Positions 4,730 to 11,922 of a DNA stretch of 13,992 bases are shown piece after piece. Every line of letters starts with the position of its first letter. The stretch's first letter is position 1. Location of the stretch: NCBI GenBank assembly GCA_964569055.1, contig CAZMSZ010000185.1, forward strand, positions 1 through 13,992, written 5' to 3'. This DNA comes from JAWLGW01 sp964569055. Its GTDB lineage: Bacteria; Planctomycetota; J058. The notes under the pieces were generated by a model. It was not told where the DNA came from, made no database searches, and saw only the letters and a program-made list of their open reading frames with translations. A program made the position numbers and the translations under genes.

Positions 4730-7533
4730 GCGACGAGAGCACCACCGCCCAGACCGACGAGCAGCAGCACGGCGCCGCCGTGGCCGAGGACGCGAGCGCG
4801 GCCGAGGCCGCGCCCGCCCAGGCCGCCGAGGCCGCCGCCGCGAGCCCGGCCGAGGCCGCACCCGCCGAGGCCGCCGAGGCCGCACCCGCGAGCCCGGCGA
4901 AGGCCGCGCCCGCCGAGGAGGCGCCCGAGCAGCCCGCGCCGGCCGAGGCCGAGGCCGAGGAGGCCGAGGACCCCGCCGCGGCCGAGGCGCGCGCCGCCGA
5001 GGCGGACGCGCGCGCCGAGGCGGAGGTCGCCGCGGCGGAGGCCGCCGCCGAGGAGGAGCGGCTGACCCCCGAGGAGAAGCAGCGCCGGGCGGCGGAGAAC
5101 CGCTTCTTGGGCGCGATCGGCTTCGCCCGCGTGGTCGAGCGGCTCAAGGAGCACTGCCAGACGGCGCTCGGCAAGAAGACGCTCGACCGCATGAAGGTGC
5201 TGTACGACGCCGAGGCGATCCGCACCTGCCTCGAGCAGACGCAGGAGGTGATGCGCGTCGGCCGCTCGCTCCCGCTCGGCGACGTGCACGACCCCGAGGT
5301 GCTGCGCCGGCGCGCCACCGAGCAGAAGCGCGCGCTCGACCCGCGCGAGCTGCGCAAGCTCGGCGGGACGCTCGCCGCGGCCCGGGACCTCAAGAAGTAC
5401 CTCGGCGGGCTCGACGAGCAGCAGGCGCCGCGCCTGCGCGCCCTCGCGCAGCACCTCGACCCGGTCGACCCGCTGCTCGAGGGGCTCGAGCGCGCGATCG
5501 CGGTGGACGGCGGGATCCTCGACGGCGCGAGCGAGCGGCTGAGCGAGATCCGCACCCGCCTGCGCGGGCTGCACGACGACCTTCACCGCGCGCTGCACGA
5601 GCTCACCAAGAAGCCCGAGGTGGGCCTCGCGCTCCACAGCCTGCGCCCGGTCACCCGCAGCGGGCGCGTGGTGTTCGCCGTCAAGGGCGCGCGCCAGGCC
5701 GACGTCCCCGGCAAGGTCGTCAGCAAGGGCAAGGGCGCCGGGATCGTGTACGTCGAGCCCGAGGCCGTGGCCGCCAAGAACGCCGAGCTCGGGCAGCTCC
5801 ACGAGGAGGAGAAGGCCGAGCAGGCGCGGATCCTCGGCGAGCTGACCGAGCTGTTCCTCGGGCAGTTCGAGCGGATCGCGCGCTCGGCCGGGACGCTGGG
5901 CTGGATCGACTTCACGCAGGCCAAGGCGCTGTTCGCGGTCGAGCGCGGCTTCTGGGTGCCCAAGCTCGCCGACGACGGCGTGCTGCACCTCGAGGGCGCG
6001 TTCCACCCGCTGATCGCGCAGGCCCGCCGCAAGGGCGGGGGCGACGACGTGGTGTCGTTCGCGCTCGAGCTGGGCGGCGCCCACGACGTGCTGGTGGTCT
6101 CGGGCCCCAAGCAGGGCGGCAAGACGGCGCTGCTGCGGACGGTGGGGCTGTGCGCCGCGCTGGCGCAGTGCGGGTTCCCGATCCCGGCGGGCGAGCAGAG
6201 CCGCCTGCCGGTCTACCAGCGGTTCTTCGCCGACATCCCCGAGGGGCGCGGCGGCCCGGCCGGGCGCTCGGTGTTCGCCACCCAGCTGGCCCGGCTCAAG
6301 GAGGTCCTGGCCGAGGCCGACGAGGCCTCGCTGGTCCTGATCGACGAGCTGGGCAACGGCACCGACCCGAGCGAGGGCGCGGCGATCGCGCGCGCGTTCC
6401 TCGAGCAGGCGGTCGCCCGCAAGGCGAAGCTGGCCGTGACCACGCACCTGCCCGAGGTGAAGTCGTTCGCGGCGGGCGAGGCGCGCGCCGAGAACGCGGC
6501 GCTCGGGATCGACCCGACCAGCGGCGAGCCGAGCTACCGGCTGACGATCGGTCAGCCCGGCCGGTCGGCCTCGCTCGACACGGCGCGCCGGCTCGGCCTG
6601 CCGGGCGAGCTGGTGGCGCGGGCCGAGGCGCTGCTCGGCGCCGGCGACCGCCGCGTCGACGAGCTGGTGACCAAGCTCGAGGCGCTGACCCGCGAGGCGG
6701 CGGCGGCCAAGGAGCAGGCCGAGAAGCTCGAGGCGAACGCGCGCGCGGCCGAGCGCGCGGTGGAGGAGGAGCGCCAGTCGATCGCCGCCAAGAAGCAGGC
6801 GATCGCCATGGAGGCCGACCTCGAGATGGAGGAGCGGTTCTTGAAGCTCCAGCGCGCGGTGCGCGAGACGACCGACGCCCTCAAGGACGAGCAGGGCAAG
6901 GTCGCCGAGCAGATGACGCAGCTCCGCGCCAAGGTCGACGAGATCCTCAGCCACACCCCGTTCGAGCAGAAGCGGCGCGAGTTCGCCGAGGGGCTCAAGA
7001 AGGGCGACACCGTGTTCGTGATCTCGCTCCAGCAGAAGGGCGAGGTCGTGAAGATCAACCGGCAGAAGGGGAAGATCCGGATCGCCGTGGGCGCCATGGC
7101 GATCGACACCGCCTTCGACAACGTGTCGTGGCTCGAGCGCGGCGGCGGCGAGGCGCCGCGGCGGCGTGAGCGCCCGGCGGCGGGGGCCGAGGAGCCCAAG
7201 GAGCTCAAGCCGGGGCACGACGAGTACGGGTTCCGCAAGGGGCAGCGCCCGGTCAACTTCCAGGGCTTCAGCGGCGCCGGCGCGCGCAAGAGCGGCGGCC
7301 CCGGCGGCCGCGGCGGCGGCGAGCGCGGCCGCGGCGGCCCCGGCGGCGGGCGCGGCGGGCCCGGCGGCGGCGGCGGTCGCTTCGCCGGCGGGCGCGGCGG
7401 GCCGGGCGGCGGCGGCGGCCGCCTCGGCGGCCCGGGCGGCGGCGGCCGCGGGCCCGGCGGCGGCGGCCGGGGTGGCCCGGGCGGCGGCGGCCGCGGGCGC
7501 GGCTTCGGCGGGGGCGGCGGTGGGCGCGGCTAG
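4726..7533 (+). CDS. MutS2-like ATPase with Ala/Glu/Pro N-terminal extension and RGG-rich tail, no Smr domain
   Basis: The protein is 935 aa from the GTG that overlaps the tilS stop (GTGA), with GGAGAGAAG just upstream; a further-upstream in-frame ATG at 4615 lies inside tilS and is not preferred. Residues 1-111 are an Ala/Glu/Pro low-complexity extension with imperfect repeats. The MutS2 core follows: a helical lever region from about 125, GIVYVEPEAVAAKNAELGQL (the MutS2 clamp signature), Walker A GPKQGGKT (460-467; usual GPNTGGKT), Walker B LVLIDELGNGTDPSEGA with D540/E541, and TTHLPEVKSFA. A long coiled coil comes next (VTKLEALTREAAAAKEQAEK onward), then a KOW-like segment (LKKGDTVFVISLQQKGEVVK). 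Classical MutS2 ends in an Smr nuclease domain. Here no LDLHG or HGxGxG motif is present, and residues about 855-935 are Gly/Arg repeats resembling RGG RNA-binding tails. MutS2 in B. subtilis acts on collided ribosomes. A role in ribosome or RNA quality control is inferred from that, the tail and the tilS linkage. Confidence 0.85.
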   Translation: MSDESTTAQTDEQQHGAAVAEDASAAEAAPAQAAEAAAASPAEAAPAEAAEAAPASPAKAAPAEEAPEQPAPAEAEAEEAEDPAAAEARAAEADARAEAEVAAAEAAAEEERLTPEEKQRRAAENRFLGAIGFARVVERLKEHCQTALGKKTLDRMKVLYDAEAIRTCLEQTQEVMRVGRSLPLGDVHDPEVLRRRATEQKRALDPRELRKLGGTLAAARDLKKYLGGLDEQQAPRLRALAQHLDPVDPLLEGLERAIAVDGGILDGASERLSEIRTRLRGLHDDLHRALHELTKKPEVGLALHSLRPVTRSGRVVFAVKGARQADVPGKVVSKGKGAGIVYVEPEAVAAKNAELGQLHEEEKAEQARILGELTELFLGQFERIARSAGTLGWIDFTQAKALFAVERGFWVPKLADDGVLHLEGAFHPLIAQARRKGGGDDVVSFALELGGAHDVLVVSGPKQGGKTALLRTVGLCAALAQCGFPIPAGEQSRLPVYQRFFADIPEGRGGPAGRSVFATQLARLKEVLAEADEASLVLIDELGNGTDPSEGAAIARAFLEQAVARKAKLAVTTHLPEVKSFAAGEARAENAALGIDPTSGEPSYRLTIGQPGRSASLDTARRLGLPGELVARAEALLGAGDRRVDELVTKLEALTREAAAAKEQAEKLEANARAAERAVEEERQSIAAKKQAIAMEADLEMEERFLKLQRAVRETTDALKDEQGKVAEQMTQLRAKVDEILSHTPFEQKRREFAEGLKKGDTVFVISLQQKGEVVKINRQKGKIRIAVGAMAIDTAFDNVSWLERGGGEAPRRRERPAAGAEEPKELKPGHDEYGFRKGQRPVNFQGFSGAGARKSGGPGGRGGGERGRGGPGGGRGGPGGGGGRFAGGRGGPGGGGGRLGGPGGGGRGPGGGGRGGPGGGGRGRGFGGGGGGRG
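4798..5058 (+). repeat. Ala/Glu/Pro-coding imperfect repeats in the MutS2-like gene
   Basis: The stretch is built from variants of GCCGAGGCCGCACCCGCC and GCGAGCCCGGC, translated as EAAPAEAAEA and ASPA units. It contains no recognisable fold and probably forms a flexible acidic extension before the ATPase lever domain. Such DNA is prone to expansion and contraction by slippage. Confidence 0.7.
7285..7530 (+). repeat. Gly/Arg-coding low-complexity repeats (RGG-like tail)
   Basis: About 245 bp of GGCGGC-rich sequence codes for GGPGGRGGG, GGGRGGPGGG, RGFGGGGG and similar units, with scattered Phe and Leu. It replaces the expected Smr domain at the end of the MutS2-like protein. The reading frame stays open to the TAG at 7531 and the tail keeps Arg at regular spacing, which argues against a frameshift artefact. 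Confidence 0.75.
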
Positions 7534-7539
7534 CCGGCC

Positions 7540-8673
7540 GTGAGCGCGGCAGGATCGAGCCCCGACGGGGCCCAGACCGTCGTCTACTGGGACTACCTCC
7601 AGCTGGACAAGCTGCTCTCGCTGCAGGGCGGGCTGGAGGGGGACGACGCACGGCTGCTCCCCGACGAGCTGCACTTCATCGTCGTCCACCAGGCGTTCGA
7701 GCTGTGGTTCAAGCTCATGCTGCGCGAGCTGCGGCTGGCGCGCGACGCCCTGGCCTCGCCCCGCGTGCCCGAGGAGGCGGTCCCCCACGTGGTGCACCAC
7801 CTGCGGCGCACCAACGAGATCTTCCGCCTCACGGCCGAGCAGTTCCGGATCATGGAGACGCTCACGCCGCAGGACTTCCTGGCGTTCCGCGACAAGCTGG
7901 TCCCGGCGAGCGGCTTCCAGTCCTTCCAGCTGCGCGAGCTCGAGGTGCTGCTCGGGCTCGACGACGCGCAGCGCCCCGACGAGCACGGGGTGCGGCCGCT
8001 CGAGGCGATCCGCCAGCTCGCCGACCGCACGCGCGGCGGCAGCTTCGCCTGGGGACGGATCGAGGCGGCGCGCCGCGAGCAGAACCTGCGCGCGGCGCTG
8101 CACACCTGGCTCTACCGCACCCCGATCCAGGGCTCGAGCCCGGGCGACCCCGACGACGAGGCCACGGTGCGCGGGTTCGTCGAGGACTACCTCGAGGCGA
8201 TGGCGGGCATGCAGGCCCGCCAGGAGCCGCGCCTGGCCGCGATCCCGGGGAGCAGCCCCGAGGCGACCCGCGCGCGCCTGGCGGCCGGGCTCGAGCTGGC
8301 GCGCCGGTTCCTGTTCGCCGACGACGAGCCCGAGGCCGAGCGGCCGCGCATGCGGCGCGTGCGCGCGGCCCTGGTGTTCATCGAGTCCTACCGCCAGCTC
8401 CCTCTCCTGGCGTGGCCGCGGCTCTTGATCGACACGATCGTGGAGCTGGAGGAGAACCTCGTCCTGTGGCGCACCCGCCACGCCCGCATGGTGGAGCGCG
8501 TGATCGGACGGCGCGTCGGCACCGGCGGCTCGTCGGGGGTCGACTACCTCGACAGCACCGCGCGCACGCGGATCTTCAGCGAGCTGTGGACGGTGCGCAC
8601 GCTGCTGCTCCCCAAGGCGGTGCTCCCGCCGCTGGCCCGCGCCGAGCGCTACGGGTTCGCCGCGCCGGATTAG
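7540..8673 (+). CDS. kynA: Tryptophan 2,3-dioxygenase
   Basis: This heme dioxygenase opens the indole ring of L-tryptophan with O2 to give N-formylkynurenine, the first step of the kynurenine pathway. The protein is 377 aa, somewhat longer than the ~300-aa Xanthomonas enzyme. It shows YWDYLQLDKLLSLQ (16-29), DELHFIVVHQAFELWFK (42-58; H50 matches the substrate-contacting His), FRDKLVPASGFQSFQLRELE (the substrate-carboxylate Arg region), and RTRHARMVERVIGRRVGTGG, where H314 is the expected proximal heme ligand, followed by SSGVDYLDSTA. A GTG start lies 6 nt after the MutS2-like stop, so the two are almost certainly cotranscribed. No kynurenine formamidase or kynureninase gene is in the window. 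It converges on the minus-strand membrane-protein gene with only 6 nt between stops and no hairpin between them. Confidence 0.93.
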   Translation: MSAAGSSPDGAQTVVYWDYLQLDKLLSLQGGLEGDDARLLPDELHFIVVHQAFELWFKLMLRELRLARDALASPRVPEEAVPHVVHHLRRTNEIFRLTAEQFRIMETLTPQDFLAFRDKLVPASGFQSFQLRELEVLLGLDDAQRPDEHGVRPLEAIRQLADRTRGGSFAWGRIEAARREQNLRAALHTWLYRTPIQGSSPGDPDDEATVRGFVEDYLEAMAGMQARQEPRLAAIPGSSPEATRARLAAGLELARRFLFADDEPEAERPRMRRVRAALVFIESYRQLPLLAWPRLLIDTIVELEENLVLWRTRHARMVERVIGRRVGTGGSSGVDYLDSTARTRIFSELWTVRTLLLPKAVLPPLARAERYGFAAPD

Positions 8674-8679
8674 CGGACG

Positions 8680-9303
8680 TCACGCGCTGCGCCGGTCGAG
8701 CAGCTCGCGGACGAGCCGGCGCACGCCCCGGCTCGTGACCAGCGCGAGCCCGACCAAGGCCACCCCCAGCACGAGCGGCGGCCGGTAGTCGAACAGGGTC
8801 CGTCGGATCGAGATGTCGAGCCGCTCGTCCAGCGGGCGGTCGAGCGCGACGTCGAACACGTAGTCGTTCGGGCGCTCGATCGCGAGCACCAGACGATCGT
8901 AGACGCGGCGCCGGCTCGTCGAGCGCCGGTCGCGTCGCCGGCTGCTCCCGCTGAGGTGTCCGCCCTCGCGCCAGCCCGGGAGCTGCGGGCTCGAGCACTC
9001 GTAGGCCACGTCCAGCCGGATCCCGGTCAAGCCGAGCCCGGGGGGGCGCACGCCAGGCAGCGACAGCCGCAGCATGTAGTCGCCCGGCTCGAGCCGGGCG
9101 GCGCTCGAGCGGTAGCGCGTCACGTCGCCCTCCTCGAGGGAGAGCGGCTGCAGCGTCTCCCGGTGCACGCCCGAGCCGCCCACGTACCCGACCAGCGCCG
9201 CGATCAGCCCGATCAGGCCGACTCCGAGGAGCAGCCACTCCAGCGGCGTGATCCGCTCGTCTCGTCCCGCCGCCCCTGGCGCCACCCCGCGCACTTCGCC
9301 CAT
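8680..9303 (-). CDS. Membrane protein with two terminal transmembrane helices, function unknown
   Basis: The protein is 207 aa from the ATG at 9303, chosen because GGGAGGGAG (minus strand, 9317-9309) lies 5 nt upstream; longer in-frame versions would begin inside the neighbouring gene and have Arg-rich, non-native-looking N-termini. One transmembrane helix lies at about residues 21-42 (LEWLLLGVGLIGLIAALVGYV) and a second at about 176-191 (PPLVLGVALVGLALV), with an Arg-rich C-terminus. Between them is a probably extracytoplasmic region that reads like a beta-rich domain (EEGDVTRYRSSAARLEPGDY, RLDVAYECSS, DRLVLAIERPNDYVFDVALD) with one Cys. I do not recognise a family. It follows the two RING-like membrane proteins on the same strand after a 62-nt gap and may be in their operon. 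Confidence 0.7.
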   Translation of the reverse strand: MGEVRGVAPGAAGRDERITPLEWLLLGVGLIGLIAALVGYVGGSGVHRETLQPLSLEEGDVTRYRSSAARLEPGDYMLRLSLPGVRPPGLGLTGIRLDVAYECSSPQLPGWREGGHLSGSSRRRDRRSTSRRRVYDRLVLAIERPNDYVFDVALDRPLDERLDISIRRTLFDYRPPLVLGVALVGLALVTSRGVRRLVRELLDRRSA

Positions 9304-9365
9304 GCCGACTCCCTCCCACCGAGTATGACCAGCGCGCCGGCGAGGTTGCAAAGGACCGCGCCGGA

Positions 9366-9737
9366 TCAAGCCGAGACCCGCTCCCGCCCCGCCGCACAGC
9401 CGAGCGTGGCGCAGCGCCCCGCCTCGCGCACGCACTCGGGGTGGTAGATCGCGCCGCAGCCCTCGCACGCCAGCAGCTCGGCAGGCGAGAGCCCGTCGTG
9501 GCAGAACGGACAGCGCTCGCGCGCGCGCGGGACGCGCCGGGGAGGCGCGAACCCCCGGGGGCGCTCGCGGCGCCGGTCGAGCGCGAGGGCCACGGTCGCC
9601 ACCAGGCTGCCGAAGGCGGCCGCAATCACGAACAGCTCGGGCGCGGCCTCGGACGCGACCTGCCCTGCCACGGCCACGAAGACCACCAGCGCGGTGGCGA
9701 CCAGCAGGGCGGGCGTCAGCCGCAAGGAGCCCCTCAC
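9366..9737 (-). CDS. Membrane-anchored prokaryotic RING-like zinc-finger protein B
   Basis: The protein is 123 aa from the GTG at 9737, which overlaps the upstream gene's TGA by 4 nt and has GAGGTG a few bases ahead; a longer in-frame version would overlap the upstream gene extensively and is not preferred. Two transmembrane helices lie at about 10-28 (LLVATALVVFVAVAGQV) and 34-53. An Arg/Pro linker follows, then a C4HC3 zinc site: C76, C79, C91, C94, H99, C102, C109 and C114, containing CPFCHDGL and CEGCGAIYHPEC. Spacing and order match the prokaryotic RING-finger type (Prok-RING, Pfam PF14446-like; named from memory). Many such proteins are thought to mediate protein contacts at the membrane, though substrates or ubiquitin-like partners are unknown here. 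It is a clear paralogue of the gene just upstream. Confidence 0.78.
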   Translation of the reverse strand: MRGSLRLTPALLVATALVVFVAVAGQVASEAAPELFVIAAAFGSLVATVALALDRRRERPRGFAPPRRVPRARERCPFCHDGLSPAELLACEGCGAIYHPECVREAGRCATLGCAAGRERVSA

Positions 9738-10165
9738 GCCGCCACCTCGCGCCGCCGGGATCCGCGGCAGCCCAGCACCGCGCAGCCGCCGAGCTCGTCC
9801 CAGCAGGGCTCGTGGTGGGGCGTCTCGCAGCGCGCGCAGCTCCGCCGCGGGAGCGCGCTCGACAGCGGCTCGCGGCACAGGGGGCACTTGCGCGCCTCGC
9901 CGACGCGCTTGACGCGGACGCTCGCCGCGACTCGGCTCGAGATCCGGATCTTGGGGCGGCGCGCCGGCTCGGGCCGCGCCGCGCGCGGGCGCGCGGCGGG
10001 GAGCTCGACGGAGTTCGAGAGCCCGAGATCGACCCCGCCGACGAGCTCGGCCACGAGCCAGATCAGGAACGCGACGAACAGGATCACCTGGCCCAGGCTG
10101 GTGGCAGCCACGAGCACCACCCCCGTCACGATCAGCCAGACCGCGCAGCCGCTCCCGCCCATCAT
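9734..10165 (-). CDS. Membrane-anchored prokaryotic RING-like zinc-finger protein A
   Basis: The protein is 143 aa starting at ATGATG (10165; the second ATG is equally possible). It has an N-terminal hydrophobic region at about 8-42 that can form two helices (AVWLIVTGVVLVAATSLG and QVILFVAFLIWLVAELVGG). A Pro/Ala/Arg linker follows, then the zinc module C94, C97, C110, C113, H118, C121, C128 and C133 (CPLCREPL, CARCETPHHEPCWDELGGC). The ligand spacing is the same as in protein B except that the second interval is 12 instead of 11 residues, so the two genes are a tandem duplication. A promoter TTGACG-N18-TAGTGT lies about 70 nt upstream on the minus strand. The zinc domain should face the cytoplasm if both hydrophobic segments span the membrane; that is inference. 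No ubiquitin-like gene is nearby. Confidence 0.78.
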   Translation of the reverse strand: MMGGSGCAVWLIVTGVVLVAATSLGQVILFVAFLIWLVAELVGGVDLGLSNSVELPAARPRAARPEPARRPKIRISSRVAASVRVKRVGEARKCPLCREPLSSALPRRSCARCETPHHEPCWDELGGCAVLGCRGSRRREVAA

Positions 10166-10246
10166 GAGCGCGCCCCGGCGCGCAGGAGCGCGAGCGAGCC
10201 GGCCGAGTCCAAGCGAGCGAGCGACCTCAAGCGACCTCCGCGACCG

Positions 10247-10276
10247 ACACTAGCGAACGGCTCCCCTCGTCGTCAA
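10247..10276 (-). promoter_or_regulatory. Promoter for the RING-like gene pair
   Basis: On the minus strand TTGACG (10276-10271) and TAGTGT (10252-10247) are separated by 18 nt. This is the best -35/-10 pair in the window. Transcription would begin near 10240, leaving a leader of about 75 nt before the ATG at 10165. Confidence 0.5.
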
Positions 10277-10396
10277 TTGATTTCCTGCCTTGACGGACTC
10301 GCCATACGTAACGCCTCGCCAACCCGATGCTGGTGACGCTCCGCCCCAGGCCTCGGGGCCCGTTCGCCGGCCGACGCGCGCCCGGTCCGAACGCAC

Positions 10397-10427
10397 TTGC
10401 CTCGATCGCAACGCGCGCGTCTATCCT
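10397..10427 (+). promoter_or_regulatory. Promoter candidate giving a nearly leaderless protease mRNA
   Basis: TTGCCT (10397-10402) and TATCCT (10422-10427) are 19 nt apart, slightly longer than ideal. The -10 box ends only 9 nt before the protease ATG at 10437, and there is no Shine-Dalgarno between, so the mRNA would have almost no leader. Confidence 0.35.
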
Positions 10428-10436
10428 CTGCCCCTC

Positions 10437-11876
10437 ATGTCGCGCCCCCGCCTGCTGCCGCTCGCGCTCGCGCTCCTGCTGATCGCCGCGCCCGCCCTGG
10501 GCGCGCCGGCGGCCGTCTCCCTGGACGACCTCCCGCGCGCCGCGCCGCCGGCGCCGACGTTGTTCGAACGCCTGGGCGCCGCCGCGACCGGGCTGCTCCG
10601 CCGCGTCCCGGCGTTGCGCCGGCTGGCTCCGCCCACGCGCGGGCGCCTCCGGCTGGCGGTGGTCCTGGTCGCCTTCCCCGACGAGCCGGCGCGCTGGCCG
10701 GCTGCTGCCTTCGAGGAGGCGCTGTTCTCGCGCGGGCAGTTCGAGCGAGCGCCCACCGGCGAGCCGGCGCACGGCTCGCTGCGCGACTACTTCCTCGAGA
10801 ACAGCTCGGGCGAGCTCGACGTCACCGGACGCGTGTTCGACTGGGTCGAGGTCTCGACGCCGCGGGCCGACCTCGACGAGCAGCTGATCGCCGCGCTGGG
10901 CGGGCGGCGCGCCCTGCTCGGCGAGGCGCTCGACCGCGTGCTCGAGCGCGAGGGGCCGCGCGCGCTCGAGCCGTTCGACGCGCTCACGTTCGTGGTGGCG
11001 GGCGGCCGCGCGCCGAGCCGCGGCGCGCTCACCTGGCCGCACTCGGGCGCCACCTTCCACGCGGGCGCCTTCTGGCGCTACACGCTGGTCCACGCGGGGG
11101 TGGACCGGTTCGAGCCGATCGGCGTCGCCTGCCACGAGCTGGGGCACGTGCTGGGGATCCTCGACAAGTACGGCCTCGGCGGCCGCGACGGCGGGCTCGG
11201 GCCGTGGTGCCTTATGGCGAGCGGCGCGCACGCGCCGACCCGCCGCGAGGTCGAGGAGGACGCCCCGCGCCCCCGCTTCTTCGAGGCGCTCGGGGCGCTG
11301 GTCCAGCGCGAGCTGGCGCGGCTCGGCGACTGGCTGCTCGGTCGCCCGCCGCGACCGGACGCCGACGGCGCGGGGACGCGCCAAACCACCGGTCGACCCG
11401 GCTCCGCCCGCCCGCTCCACCTGTGCGCGGTGTGCAAGCACCGCCTGGGCTGGAGCCGACCGGCCGCGGTCGATCCGCGCCGCCCCGTGCGCCTCCGCCT
11501 GCGCCCGATCGAGGAGGACGCGGGGCAAGTGGCCCGCGTGCCGCTCGACCCCGAGGGGCGCGAGGCGCTGTACCTCGAGCTGCGCACGCGAGACGGCTTC
11601 GACGCCGACGTGCCCGCGCCCGGCCTGCTGGTGTGGCGGGCCGACAGCCCCACCGCCTTCCGGCGCACGTTCGTGCCGTTCGAGAACGTCGAGCTGCTCC
11701 CGGCCCACGGCCTGCGCTCGCTCGACGCCGCCCGCCGCGCCCTGGAGCGCGTCCCGTTCGGCCCGGGCGAGGAGCTGGAGGTGAGCGGGACCCTCCCGGA
11801 CAGCTGGCGCGTGCGCCTGGACCAGATCGCCTGGACTTCGGAGGGGCTCGAGGTCACGGTCCGCCGCGTCGACTGA
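10437..11876 (+). CDS. Exported M6-like (immune-inhibitor-A type) metalloprotease
   Basis: The protein is 479 aa with a strong signal peptide (MSRPRLLPLALALLLIAAPALG; cleavage near residue 22). The zinc site HELGHVLGILDKYG (H233, E234, H237, G240, D243, Y245) fits the HExxHxxGxxDxY pattern of M6-family proteases such as thuringilysin/InhA. The Met-turn is GPWCLMASGA with M260, and HLCAVCKHRLGW after a variable insert matches the M6 element around the sKxxLGW motif. The N-terminal part has RLRLAVVLVAFPDEP and HGSLRDYFLENSSGELDVTG, which is the typical M6 lead-in ('ysvrdYyrensyGk'). It is shorter than InhA (about 750) and lacks the extra C-terminal modules, so it is a core protease. The start is chosen by the signal peptide; an upstream in-frame ATG (10290) would bury it. 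It is probably secreted or periplasmic and degrades proteins; the target is unknown. Confidence 0.85.
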   Translation: MSRPRLLPLALALLLIAAPALGAPAAVSLDDLPRAAPPAPTLFERLGAAATGLLRRVPALRRLAPPTRGRLRLAVVLVAFPDEPARWPAAAFEEALFSRGQFERAPTGEPAHGSLRDYFLENSSGELDVTGRVFDWVEVSTPRADLDEQLIAALGGRRALLGEALDRVLEREGPRALEPFDALTFVVAGGRAPSRGALTWPHSGATFHAGAFWRYTLVHAGVDRFEPIGVACHELGHVLGILDKYGLGGRDGGLGPWCLMASGAHAPTRREVEEDAPRPRFFEALGALVQRELARLGDWLLGRPPRPDADGAGTRQTTGRPGSARPLHLCAVCKHRLGWSRPAAVDPRRPVRLRLRPIEEDAGQVARVPLDPEGREALYLELRTRDGFDADVPAPGLLVWRADSPTAFRRTFVPFENVELLPAHGLRSLDAARRALERVPFGPGEELEVSGTLPDSWRVRLDQIAWTSEGLEVTVRRVD

Positions 11877-11922
11877 GGACCCAGCTCGCCGATCGAATCG
11901 CGCCCGCGCGAGCCCGGTCGAG

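Noticed and set aside
642..8481. Minus-strand open frames of over 1000 codons opposite the outer-membrane protein, tilS, MutS2-like and dioxygenase genes
   Set aside because: They are antisense shadows with biased Arg/Ala/Leu/Glu composition, no domains and no ribosome sites; the real genes on the other strand have clear motifs.
9304..9468. Longer N-terminus for the membrane protein ending at 8680
   Set aside because: It would overlap the RING-like gene's zinc-finger region, is Arg-rich, and ignores the strong GGGAGGGAG site before 9303.
9738..9887. Longer N-terminus for RING-like protein B
   Set aside because: It would run across the zinc-finger codons of protein A; the GTG at 9737 gives a clean 4-nt overlap and a direct membrane-helix start.
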